Shown here in pieces: positions 35,700 through 47,357 of a DNA stretch of 64,000 nt. The first letter of the stretch is position 1, and the number at the start of each line of letters is the position of its first letter. The stretch is from Liquidambar formosana (lineage: Eukaryota; Streptophyta; Magnoliopsida; Saxifragales; Altingiaceae). The notes under the pieces were generated by a model. That model was not told where the DNA came from and ran no database searches. It was given only the letters and a program-made list of their open reading frames with translations. Location: NCBI GenBank assembly GCA_039720395.1, contig CM077832.1, forward strand, positions 17,517,850-17,581,849, given 5' to 3'. A program made the position numbers and the translations under genes.

Positions 35700-37235
35700 C
35701 CTCATTGTTAGATTGGCACCTACTTGTTCCTACTTACTCTTGCCTTTACAATGTTTTGACACATAAGGGTTCGATTGACGAAAATTATAAGAGTTCACAA
35801 GAGTTTTTAAGATTCGCAAGGCACTGCTTAGAGCACATGCAACTACAATTAAAAAAGGTAGGTCTATTAAGATTTTTGGTCTTCATTTATTGTAAGTTAT
35901 GTTTATTAATTTTTATTCTTTGTTTTGTTTTTGTTTTGTCAATTGTTTATTTATTTTTGTTTTTTTTGTTTGTTTTTTATTTCATAATTAGTACCTTCGT
36001 CAATTGATAAAGAGCCAAGAGATCGAGGCCGAGTTGTTTAGTTATTTTCCAAATGCATTACCAAAGATTTTTCTAGAGCTTGCACTAAGAAAGTGTACAT
36101 TAGTGAATGTGTTCTTTCATCATAAGTCAGCATCATTATTGTCTTTATTTTAGTTAATTGGCAAACATTTTGAATTCAAATGTATTCCTCTATAGGTTTG
36201 AAACGAAGGGACTTGACTGATCTTCTAAGCCACAGGCTGCAAAAAATTATTTGAAATTTCCTGAATTTTTTATCCATATATTAGAATCGTATCTAAAAAT
36301 ATGATTAGGTGTTTCATATACTTGTGGTGCTAAAAATATCTTTAGTAGACATAAATCTTTCTTCAGGCAGTTGTTGTTGCAGTTATGACAGTTTCCTCTT
36401 GTTGCCTAATTAATATCGAATCTAAACCTATTGGGTTGTCTTGATTTTGTTGTATTATTAGTCTTATGTTTATTGCGTTTTTATGAAAAAGTCTTAGTTT
36501 GGTAATATGCATTTGTTGTATTTGTTTTTCTAAATGTGAATAGATGTTCTAGACAAGAAAAAGGGAACAAAAAATTATTGCATTTAATGGCATTTCGAAG
36601 AAATAATAGATTTTTTAAACCTAACAAAATATGAGTTACAATGCATGGTTCGCAATGTTTCTGACCTTCTAAAGGGTTTTGAAGATTTAGTTGATCCCAG
36701 TAATAAATGTTTTATGCTTGAAGATATGCTTTATATACATTGGGAAAAGTTTGTCATTGGTTCTACTCAACAAATTTATTACCAGAATTCAGATGCTAAG
36801 GCAATTGATGTCAATAGACCTCAATCCTCAGGAATATATTGTTTTACAATTTTTTGCACTTGAAAACTTGATATTTGTTTTTACTTTCAATATATCATAA
36901 AAATCCATTTTTAATAGAATTTAGATATGCAAGTCCCATTATATGAATGGTGCCAAAGCAACTAATTTGGAGTTCAATTTCAAGGTGTTTGTGTTGGCTT
37001 CACTGAGGGTATAAGAAAAGTTTTTAAGTAAGAAGGTTTTTTTTTAGTTTTTAGTTTTTTTCAATTTTTTTTAGTTTTTTTACAATAAAATTTTTAAAAT
37101 AACTAAGATTTTTATATTTCTAGGAAAGTATTAACTTGCATGAAATGTCTTCATAAGTTTGGTAAATTTTATGGAAACATTTTTTTAGGAATCAAGGTCG
37201 ACGAGGTCGTCTTTATAAAATCCAAATATCAATTA
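35700..37235 (+). pseudogene. Unrecognised gene fragment, copy 2
   Basis: Exon at about 35703-35865 encodes LVPTYSCLYNVLTHKGSIDE and ENYKSSQEFLRFARHCLEHM, ending at a GTAGGT donor. A second exon follows TTTCATAATTAG at about 35990 (YLRQLIKSQEIEAELFSYFP, LPKIFLELALRKCTLVN). A third, about 36645-36840, encodes NVSDLLKGFEDLVDPSNKC, MLEDMLYIHWEKFVIGSTQQ and AIDVNRPQSSGIY. Stops follow each block. The order of blocks matches copy 1, so the pair arose by tandem duplication of about 2 kb. Function not recognised. Confidence 0.6.
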
Positions 37236-37681
37236 TTCCAAACATATAGGAATATATCAAACCTTTTCATATAAATTTTGTTAAATTTCCTTGAATACCC
37301 AATCATTACTTTTTTTGCCTAACTACACCAGGGGACACATACCCAAAATTTTCTTTTTTCGACCTACTAATTTTCGCAAAGGAACACTACTCCAACATCT
37401 TTGTCTCGCTTTGAATTTTGAAGCATGCTTAATAAAAACATATTCAAATTAATGAGTTCTATTAAAAATATTGAGATGTGCTATTAACCCAACAAAATAT
37501 GGAGAAATTACTCCAACCCATTAACCCAATGAGATGTACGGATTGAAATCATCCAAAGGTGTTGGTAGAAGTGGGTAAGAAATCCTTTCGCCCAATACTT
37601 TGTGGGCAGTTTATGGGTGAGGCTCAAACCCGATCCAATTCGAACTATAAGTAGTCCTATTGGCTTCCATTTTTTCAAATA
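37236..37681. other. Non-coding AT-rich spacer
   Basis: No gene or element is recognised. Its last nine bases before 37691 (TTATACTTT, 37682-37690) are the target site of the next element. Confidence 0.4.
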
Positions 37682-37690
37682 TTATACTTT

Positions 37691-38503
37691 GGGTTATTCA
37701 TGTTTTAGTACCATTAACTTTGCCCCGTTTTTCAATCCAGTCCACGAACTTTAACATTGCTTGATTTTGGGACGATTTTAAAAATCAAGTATCAATGTGA
37801 GACAGGCAGTGATGTCCGTTTGTCAAACTTGACGGAAAATGCAGATGACAACATGTGCTTGCTTAGGTGGCACACACGTGGCATCTAACAACTCATTTTC
37901 CACCTACAAGATGGACTACGTGTCAATAGTAGCAATCCAATGGCCAAGATCAAACCCACAATTTTGAGGGTCTTTTACAACAGACCCATAACATCACCCT
38001 CTCCAGTCAATTCTATTTTCTGGTCATCTCCATGTTTTCCAACCAACTCCATGTTTTTTGGCATAGTTAGTCTTAATCATACCAACACAAGAATAAATTT
38101 TTTGATTAAATCTGAGTTTGGGTTGAACAACCACAACCCCTCTTACGCAAAAATGAAGGGATCTAAGAAACATGAGATAATCTTGAAGCGGTCAAAATCC
38201 ACCGATGAAGTTTTCGGGAACCCATAACCACAACGTTCATCTTCTCCAACAGTGACGGGACTGGAACAAACGATGGCAGATGATTTGAAAATGAGTAGTC
38301 TAGTGGGCTTTCCCCAATGGTTCTGGAACCTTCTTTCGAGGTATGAATAAATAACTTTGGAGAACTGCTTCAGTGATGAAGACTACGAAGAAGATGAGTT
38401 CCTTCATCGTCAATTTGACCCGGATCTATAGCAAAAACCATCCAGATCTAGAGATCACTTACACGCCTGCTAGTCTCTCGGATTTATTTATTTTTTTCCA
38501 CTC

Positions 38504-38537
<34 letters not shown>

Positions 38538-38956
38538 TGGGTGAAAAACTCTATTTCGGGTTTGGTTATGGATTTTTTTTCCCCTTTTAATTTCGTTTCT
38601 TTTTTCCTTGTGTTAGGATGATGAACCTAGATTATGGCCGAAAAAATGGAGTTGCCGGAGAATAGAGTTGGTCGGTGGGTGGTTTGGGTTTGTAGTAAAA
38701 AAGGTAAAGATTAATCTTGACTGTTGGATTGCTACTATTTCCACGTGTCCATCTTGTGCGTAGGAAATGAGTTATTGGATGCCACGTGTGTTCCAATTGA
38801 GCAAGCACGTAGTGTCCTGTTTTGACAAACAAATATCATGGCTGTCTTACATTGATACTTGATTTTTAAAATGCTCCCAAAATCGAGTAATGTCAAAGTT
38901 CATGGACTGAATTGAAAAATAGGGAAAAGTTAATGGTATTAAATTGTGAATAACCC
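37691..38956. mobile_element. Mutator-like element with long TIRs, possible Pack-MULE
   Basis: Terminal inverted repeats of about 245 bp (37691-37935 and 38715-38956) start GGGTTATTCATGTTTTAGTA and end with the complement ...GTGAATAACCC. TTATACTTT is duplicated at 37682-37690 and 38957-38965, a 9-bp target site typical of MULEs. No transposase is present. The interior (about 37940-38700) differs in composition and contains open stretches (for example 37940-38227, ending KHEIILKRSKSTDEVFGNP), which may be captured host sequence; no source gene was identified. An (ATT)n tract lies at 38504-38538. Confidence 0.85.
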
Positions 38957-38965
38957 TTATACTTT

Positions 38966-39342
38966 AGCTAATTTTATCTTTTAACAAATTGGTCTTTTTT
39001 TATGGGAGGGTAAAATTGGAAGGTTATAATTGAATGGGTGATTATTGCATTGCCTTTTTATATGTGTTTAGTCAAAGTGATAAAATAAAATAGGACGGAA
39101 GGAACACTAATTATATTATTTTGTTTCGCATGTTATATGCCAAGGTTGCAAATGAAAGATTTTCTGCATGTATTTAAGTTTTTATACAAATTTTGAGATA
39201 TAATAGAATTTTAACAAAGTTGGGGTCAATTTTTAATTTTGGATTCTTGAATATTGTAAGAACTTCTAAATACTTTCTAAACATTTCCTATATATACATA
39301 TATATATTCGGTGGAAGTATCTTTAAAGCTCTTAACTAACTT

Positions 39343-39378
<36 letters not shown>

Positions 39379-39922
39379 GATAGATAGATAGATAGATAGA
39401 TATACTAATAGAGAAAGCATTTGAAACTTTAGTCGGATGCAGAGGGTGAAATTACCAAAATGTCCTCACCATTTTAAAACATAAGTACAAATCAAGGGCA
39501 AAGTCATCATTTGATCAAAAAACTTAGATGTCCCAAAATTTTAGCCTAAAAATTCTCATATAACCATTCTCTCTATGAGTTTCTATCAATATTGACAGTT
39601 ACACTTCAAGTAACCTCCTTCTCTCTTGATTTGTAACTTCCTTATTCCTTTATTCAATATTCAACATCTCAACTCTTTTCCAGTATCTTTATTTGTACTC
39701 TTTCATTCATTTTGGAGCAGCCTCATCAAAAGTTAAATAAAAAATATCTTTAATTTTATGTTTCTTTTTATTTTAATTAATTTTTTTTCCTTACACGTTT
39801 ATTTTTATTGTTTTCTTCCCTTATTTTAATCAGATTAAACATGCATACACGCACATGTTATGATTAGTAAAATGTGTCGCATTACATAATTATCGTGTCA
39901 CACACGCATTGTGTGTGCCTCA
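38966..39922. other. Non-coding DNA with compound microsatellite
   Basis: A (TG)n(TA)n(GATA)n tract occupies about 39343-39404. No gene is supported. Confidence 0.5.
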
Positions 39923-40287
39923 TTGACCCTTGGTGTAAAACTTTTTACACTTACACCCTATTAATTTTTTTTTATAAAAATTATATTTCGCTAATCCAAC
40001 CAGTTGGATTACATATTCTTATCATGCATGTCATGTATGCCAAATTTCAAGTTAATCGGATATTGGGAAGTGTTTGATCCAGAAACTTACATTTCTTTTA
40101 ATAAATAAAACTTTAAGTTTGAGCACTTTATGGATGACATATCTCCTAATCTCTAATTAACTTAAAATTTGGCATGCATGACGTGTATGACAAGAATATT
40201 TAATCCAACAGTTGGATTGGCAAAATATGATTTCTATAAAAAGATATTGACGGGTGTTAGTGTAAAAAGTTTTACACTAGGTGTCAA
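39923..40287. mobile_element. 365-bp MITE with about 35-bp inverted ends
   Basis: The left end TTGACCCTTGGTGTAAAACT pairs with the right end ...AGTTTTACACTAGGTGTCAA; pairing continues through TTTTTACACT. Inner arms also fold (CCAACCAGTTGGATT near 39997; CCAACAGTTGGATT near 40205, CATGCATG words on both sides). No coding capacity. The target duplication was not clear. Confidence 0.65.
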
Positions 40288-40826
40288 CAGAACCATCCCA
40301 CATATATATATATATATATGTATTACAATTAGAGAAAATATATTTTCCAAGCAGAGAATCATGTAATCTCTATCGTTTAGAGAAAAAAAATAATTGAGAA
40401 TCATGTATATAGATGTTGATATATCAAAAATCACAATAGAAAGATCTAATCTATATTTTATATGTATATATAGATAGATAGATAGAGAGAGAGAGAGAGA
40501 AAATCCAAGAGAAGGTGAATTGGATTATAGGCTAATTATGAAATCTTTTTCAGTTTTGAAAAACATTATGAATCAAATAATGCACAAATATATAAATCTT
40601 GAAAGCACAATAAGTAAAGAGAGTTAGAGAGTGCAAATACAAGATTTAATGAGGTTTGGCCTTCTCACCTACGTCCTTGCCTCAAAAGTTCCACTTTATA
40701 AAAATTATCACTACCTACAAAACTCATTACCCAAGACCCAATAACACATATATTCAAACTCAATATCATGGGTCCAAATCCATTATACATTAATAAATCA
40801 ATCATGTATTAAAATAATTCCAATTA
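40288..40826. other. Non-coding DNA, microsatellites and probable LTR-element leader
   Basis: (TA)n at 40303-40320, GATA/GA tracts at 40471-40501. The sequence before 40827 may be the internal region behind the minus-strand LTR that starts there, because TAATTGGAATTATT on the minus strand is a poor primer-site match. No gene is seen. Confidence 0.35.
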
Positions 40827-42097
40827 TGACATAGCGAAAAGCTTATGAAAGAAAAAGGTTACCACTTTCTTCTTAAAATTACTCGAATCCACTGAGCAAA
40901 GAGAAAAAAATCTCAGAAAAGAAATTCTTTATTAATCAACATAACCTTACAATGGAAGGAAGGCAACCTATATATAAGCTGCAAACCCTAGTTCTAATAG
41001 AACAATAAACTTAAGGAAATAAATAACAAAATAAAGGAATATACTAAAAATTCCAAAAATAGGAAAATTCCAACTAAAGACATAAATCAACGGGTAAATT
41101 GCAGAAAACCCCTGAAGTATAGGAGGGTTAGCAGATAACCCCCCTCAGAGTATCTCCAACCACTCTCGTTAAAGGCCATTTACGCTAAAATAGCAAGCCA
41201 AACAGTGGAAAGAGGTGCTCCAATGGACTTGCTATAGGGCTCACCCTTTTGTCTTCCGCTACAATCGCTCGCCGTATGTAGCAAGCCTTTCTTCACTCGC
41301 TATCTTCCTTAGGTGCTACAATTCTCTCACAAAAACGCGGGAAGACGAACGGATTGTGAATCTCTTCTAGCCTCTCCTCCTCTTAGCCTCCCAAAGGCCA
41401 AAGTATGCATCTTTCTCTCTCTCTCTCACACACACACAAAACAAACATAGATCTCTCGTTTCTTTCTTCTCTGTATATTGTGTCTAGGGCTTTTTTTTCC
41501 TTCTCAATTGAAGTAGAATAAGGAGTTTTCATGGCCATGTATAGGTTTTCCCCTTTCCTTGTTTCTAATACAGAGGTTTTCCTTGCTTTCATGACCGTGT
41601 ACACTATACAGGGGTTTTCCGCTTTCCTTGCTTTTATGGCCATGTACATGGGTTTTCCCCTTTCTTTATTTCTAATATGGTGGTTTCTCCCTTTCCTTGT
41701 TTTTAAGTAAGGAATAATGAGTAAAGTATGCATTATTGTTGCACTAGTTTAAGTTTCTTCTACTTTCTGAAGCAAATTTTTTTGCTAAATGACAAATTTT
41801 ATTGGGAATGAGTGAGAAAGAGATGAATTTAACCATATTGGGCAGTACTAGATGCAAATTGGGTAGATTGTTTGTAATATATGTATGCAAATTGCTCTAA
41901 ATTGCTCATGAAGAATTTCCACCTGGGTTTTCTTTTAATTGCTCCAAAAAGCTGTTTTTTTATATGTTTAGCCACTCAACAATTTATTTATTTATTGAGT
42001 TGATAGTATTCTCTACTTATCTATCTTGAAATTTAGTGGAGTTGTTGAATTTTTTTATTATTGTGAGAATTTATACTGTGGGAAATTTATGGATTAT

Positions 42098-43470
42098 TGA
42101 TAAGCACAAAATATTCATTGAAATTACTCCCTAATTTATATTTTCTAGTTATTTTATTATATTTAATTTTGTGTGTTTAAAGTATTCTTGATTTATTGCA
42201 GGGCTGTAGAGTTTATATCAGAAAAGATGACAATCAGGACTACTTAAGCTAATAAATACAACTTGAAATGGGTTTCTCACCTACCTAAAATTTCATGGAG
42301 CTGCAACAAGAGTTGGGTCAACAATTTTGAAGATTTGAGCAGCTGAAATTCAAAGTTAGGCAAAGAAATTCATAATCCCAAAATCAGCAGCAAATCTGGA
42401 CAGATTGACCAAGTTTTGGTAATCTGGCCATAACTTGTGATTCCCATATCCGATTTGGGTGAAATTTGTGGCCCTGGAAAGAGGACTTAAAGAGCTACAA
42501 TTGTTTAGTTTATGGCATTTCCTGATTCAAACGTCTTCCAAGTCAAAAATGAGCTGGAATTGGACTTATTTGCAAAAATCTGAATCTGGCAGCATTTGTC
42601 AAAGTGAGAACATGGGCAACCAAGAATTCAAAGAAAGTGGGCATTGCTTTTGACTTGTTGGATCAGCTGGATCCTTCCCCCATCTCCTATAAATACTAAG
42701 GGAATTCACACAACAAAGGGAGGAGAGGAGAGAAAAAGAGGAGGAGGTACAAAGGTGGCAAAGGGGAAAGACTAGTTCTTGGTTATCTACATGGCCAACT
42801 AATCTTTGTCTTAGAGGGGAGATGAAGCCCTAATCAAGTATGGTGTATTTTATTGTATTGTGTTATTGATTTGATTATTTGTGTATGAGGATTGCATAAC
42901 TAGGAGGATTGTATTATTGATACAATTGGTTTTAATGTTTTTATCTCAAATTGTGTTTAATTTCTGTGATTTTAAATACAATGGTTATGCAATGGTTTTC
43001 ACTGTACATATATTTGGAGATTAAGATGATTCATGCTTAGACAAGATGAGTCGTGCTCACAAATTAATTTAGAGTAGAGTAGGTGAGACGGTTCATGCTA
43101 TATCTTTGATGAGTTATGCCTAATTTACAAATATATGAATCTTTCTTGATGATGTCATTGGGCTTGTAGCTACAATGAGTCTTGCTCATACCAAATTATA
43201 ATTTCTTGAAACACGTTACAATAAGTGCATTTTTATACAAGATTAGTGGTGGATTCGAGACCCTAAGTATTTCCTTTCTTGAAGAAAATATAAATTTATT
43301 TTGCTTGCATTCCATAGAGTTCAAAACTACAAAAATCATCTTTGTGAATTATTTTAGTATTCAGTTTTCAAAATTAAAATAATCCCAGTACAGTCCCTGT
43401 GGTACGACACCCGTACTACCACTATATACAAATTCTTGCATCCTACGGGTAATTGATTTTGACACGATCA
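42098..43470 (+). repeat. Solo LTR, 1373 bp
   Basis: TGATAAGCACAAAATATTC...GACACGATCA, with ATTAT duplicated at 42093-42097 and 43471-43475. TATA box CTATAAATACTAAGG at about 42690 on the plus strand. The end region has CCCTGTGGTACGACACCCGT, a motif I associate with plant gypsy (Athila/Tat-like) LTRs. No internal region remains. Confidence 0.88.
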
Positions 43471-43481
43471 ATTATGTTATG

Positions 43482-45176
43482 TGTTGGGAATCGAACTAGA
43501 GAGGAAAACATACAAAAGCAGAATAAAAATTTTCCTATGATTCCCAATCCCATGAATCCAATTATGCTTAATACAAAACAAACCCTAACTAGAAGAGGGT
43601 AAGAATTACTTATAGTTGATTAATGTCTTCTCCTTTATGTTCCAAGCTTTGTCTTCTCCTTTTTACTCCAAGATTGAACTCCGGGCAGCAATGAATAAGC
43701 AGTCCAAGTATACTACCTCCAACGGTATCCACACCTAGCTTGAACTTAAAGTCCTTTCCTTCTTCTTCTTTGTTGTTGCTAGAGGTGGAGAAGAGAGAGA
43801 GAGAGAGAAAGAGAACGTCCAAGCAAATTTCAGCCAGCCCTTGGGGATTATGAATGCGATGATGTCATCACATCATAATAAGGCTATTTAAAGCCATTAA
43901 TAGGGCAGGCCCTAGGAGGGATTCCAAATCCTAAAGGGTTTTGTGTAATTACTCCTAATTACACAATAACCCTTTAGTTTATATCAAATACAAACTAGCC
44001 CCTTAAGAACAATTCTTTTATTCACTTATGCTCTTTCTCTCATAGACTTTCAAACTCTCTTAGCATGATCAGTGTGTGACCCATTAGGATTCGCATCATC
44101 AAGTAGTAGGGATAGCACGAGGTGTGCACAATGGAACTCTTTCCATTAGAGGGTCTAATTGAAACTCCTTTCAATTCCCTAATTGATTATAACTCATTTA
44201 TATTAATTAGGGCTTCTACTAACCATGAGTAACACCTAACATATGGGTTATGGTGTGATCCTTGATGAGGTGAATAGTTATTTACAAAGAACCCTTCTGT
44301 CATAGTTTATAGGTTACAATTACATCCTTCTATCAACACAATATCTCTAATTGAACTAATAGGACATGGAAGTCTGTCAAGTCCCTAGTTCAATTACTTT
44401 ATACTCATTCATTAATATCAACTCAATGATGAACTTATGGAAACTCCTTTCCATATTCATACTACCATAGGCCCTTGGATTTAATGAGTTATATTCAATG
44501 AATGCTATATGAGACATTCACTCCCTTTTTTCTAAAAGTGATGGATTCCTTGTTGATCAGTCACATGCCTTCATACACATAGCAGTAGAGCCAATGAACA
44601 TCCTTACAGACCCCTGAATAGGATCTGCACTTAGTGTTATCAAACTTCTAAAGCTACATGCATAAGACAACCATGGTGTTTTAGGTCTAAGGATTACTTG
44701 TACCACTATAACAATGAGAAACTAATTAACAAGTAGGTTAAAACTCCATTCAGTTTATCTCATATCTTTGGTCACATTCAGTGTACCTATTCTTATAATA
44801 GGCACCCACTTGTTGGTTGTAGTGTCTCCACACAAATAGCTTGAGACTATCTATCCTCCTATAGAGTCAACTTAACAAGTGCTAGTCCTATGGTTCATTA
44901 CTGTCCATTATAGTGAACCTGCAACTAGGAATGATTTAGGAGTTTAGTACAAAGATATATTTACAGTCTCAAAATTACAACCCTTTGTAATTTTTATATT
45001 CTCAACTCTAACTCCATAGACATATTATGTAAATACAAATGATGCATATAAACATAATAGAATAAGCCTTTTTATTAAATCAATAATAAATGTGACATAT
45101 ATAAATCAAATCAAATGATTGTTCCTAATCCCTAAACAATCATCTCTATGATTGGCTCTAAGGCATAATCCTAACA
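43482..45176 (-). repeat. Solo LTR, family S, copy 2 (inverted)
   Basis: TGTTGGGAATCG...ATAATCCTAACA, 1695 bp, with TTATG at 43477-43481 and 45177-45181. It is the reverse-complement match of 26343-28031 along its full length, with scattered substitutions. It lies only 11 bp from the preceding solo LTR, so both hit almost the same site of the Harbinger element. Confidence 0.9.
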
Positions 45177-45805
45177 TTATGAAGGCTGTGTTTCTTTGCA
45201 TATATTCTTGAATTGTATGAACTGTAGTGTTTCTTTTGAGTATGAACTTTATGGTTTTGGTTGAATTTCATATAAAGTAGTTTCAATTTGTAGGCAGATT
45301 ATTGTTTGTTAAGGATTAAGGGCTTATTGATTCGAAAATTGATTATTTGAGTGTTTTGGAAATGCCCTTTTAGGTTTTCTATAACTGCCCACATGATTTT
45401 AGTTTGAAAACACTATGCTAGCTAAACACTATGCTACAAGGTGGGCAAGTGATGAATCTCTTGGTTTGAAAACTCTTGGTTATTTGATGTTGGATCTTTT
45501 TAGTTTTATGATCTTTGTTTCTTGAGGATATTGCTTATTTAGTTATTTGGCTGCAAAGAACTTTTGCATTTAGGTACTGTGAACCTAGTCTTCAAAAAAG
45601 ATAAAATATGTTAGGTACTATGGATCTTTTTAGTTTTGTGGAATATAATGAAAGCAAAATCCGATGCATTTGTATTTTCATTGAAGACTTCTTCCTTGTC
45701 AAGTCATTCTTATACTCAATTTTGAGAAGTGTAGAGATCTTCTGAAGTGAAAATTATAACAATTTTATGAAAATATGATAAAATATAACAGTTTTGTGGT
45801 ATTAG

Positions 45806-46890
45806 ATGGATTATGAAGGGGATGGATATTTCACCAACCTTCTTAATGAAGAGTCCACTTTTAAAGAACAAGAAAGTGAACAATTTACTATGGCTTATTC
45901 AAATTGAGTTAGAGGATCTCAACAAGTCCCAATTGAGGAGTCTCCAAGCACGGGCAAGAAAAAGGGAGGCAACTTCTCTGTTGAAGAGGACAAACTCCTT
46001 CTATCGGCGTGGTTTAACACTAGCATTAATTTTGTGACAGGAATTAGGTAAAAAAATGTGGCACTTTGGAAGAGAATCCTATTGTACTACAACAAATGTG
46101 AAACATTTGAATCTACACATAATCACAATTTGCTAATGAATTGTTGGTCCATGATTCAAGGTGCCACAAATAAATTTTATGGGTCCATAGCTCAGGTTTC
46201 TAAAAGCGGCTGCATTGAATAAGATAGGGTATTAGTTTGCTGTTTTTTTTTTTTTTTTAAAGCTCTTTCATTAGTTTTTTGTTTTTTTTTTTTAATATGG
46301 TAATTAATTTGCTTTTTTTTTTTTCCAGATTGCTCATGCAAAAAGGCTTTATCTTAAAGTGCATAACTCAAATTTTCAGTTTATGCATTATTGGGTTATA
46401 CTGCGAGAAGAACCAAATGGTTGGATGAAAGTAACAAGCAAAAGAAGAAGAAAAAGAATAACAATGCTGCATCTTCTCCATCTACACTAAGTTCTATTAA
46501 CTTAGGAGAAGACGACATCACCCTTCACAATGTTGCAGACCTAGAAAGACCACCCAGTAGGAAGGTTGAAAACGATAGGCTAAGTAAAGGCAAAAGAAAA
46601 TCCAATAAAGATAATGGTATGAGTTCACCTATGCAGATTGTTATAAATGAGATTAGGGAAGATAATAGGGAGCTAAACAAGATGAAATTTGAAATATATG
46701 AAAAAAAAACATATATTCAAGAGCAAAAAAGGATTGATGTTAAGCGAGAAAAGATCCAAACGAAAAGGAAAAAAGGGAAGACCGAATCATGGCAATGAAT
46801 TTGAGTGAAATGAATAAAATACAAGCTGAATATTATCATTCTCTCCAGATGGAAATTCTTGCAAAAAGAAGTGGTAACATTCAGAAGTAG
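45806..46890 (+). pseudogene. Harbinger ORF1 (Myb/SANT-like, NAM-associated tail), degenerate
   Basis: The frame starts ATG at 45806 (MDYEGDGYFTNLL) and has a stop at 45905. It resumes with the SANT-like block (NFSVEEDKLLLSAWFNTSIN, later WKRILLYYNKCE and WSMIQGATNKFYGSIAQV). Beyond an intron-like T-rich segment (46215-46330) comes the tail: WKWLDE-like start, INLGEDDITLHNVADLERPP, then a Lys/Glu-rich coiled coil and a final stop at 46888-46890 in a shifted frame. In intact elements this protein binds DNA and partners the transposase. Several stops and a frameshift near 46795 inactivate it. Confidence 0.75.
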
Positions 46891-47357
46891 GTTGATTGGT
46901 CTTTTGTTTAGACTTTATGACTTAGACTTCCTTAGTAGCGTACTATTTTAATTATTGTAATTTCCTTTGAAACTCGACTTTTTATTAATTTGCTACTGTT
47001 TATGTTATTGTAAGTTTATTAGGAACTAACCTTTTGTTAATGGTATTGGAATGGATGATATTTAATATCTATAATTTTGTGAGTGAGATTTATTGTAAAA
47101 TTGACTATTAGGCACCAAGTAATTGTATACAAAGGGATCATTTTTATAATGAAACTCTACCAGAATTTTATTAGAAAAACAAAGAGTACAAACATAGCTA
47201 GAAGCCAACAAAGGAAAAACCATACAATGATACTTAATGTGATAATTAAATCTAAAATTACAATCTCTTACGATATCTCATGTATTTGCCACAAGTGCTC
47301 GACTAGGTCCGCTTGGAGTTGAGAATGCATTTCCCTATCTTTGATGTGTTAAATTTG

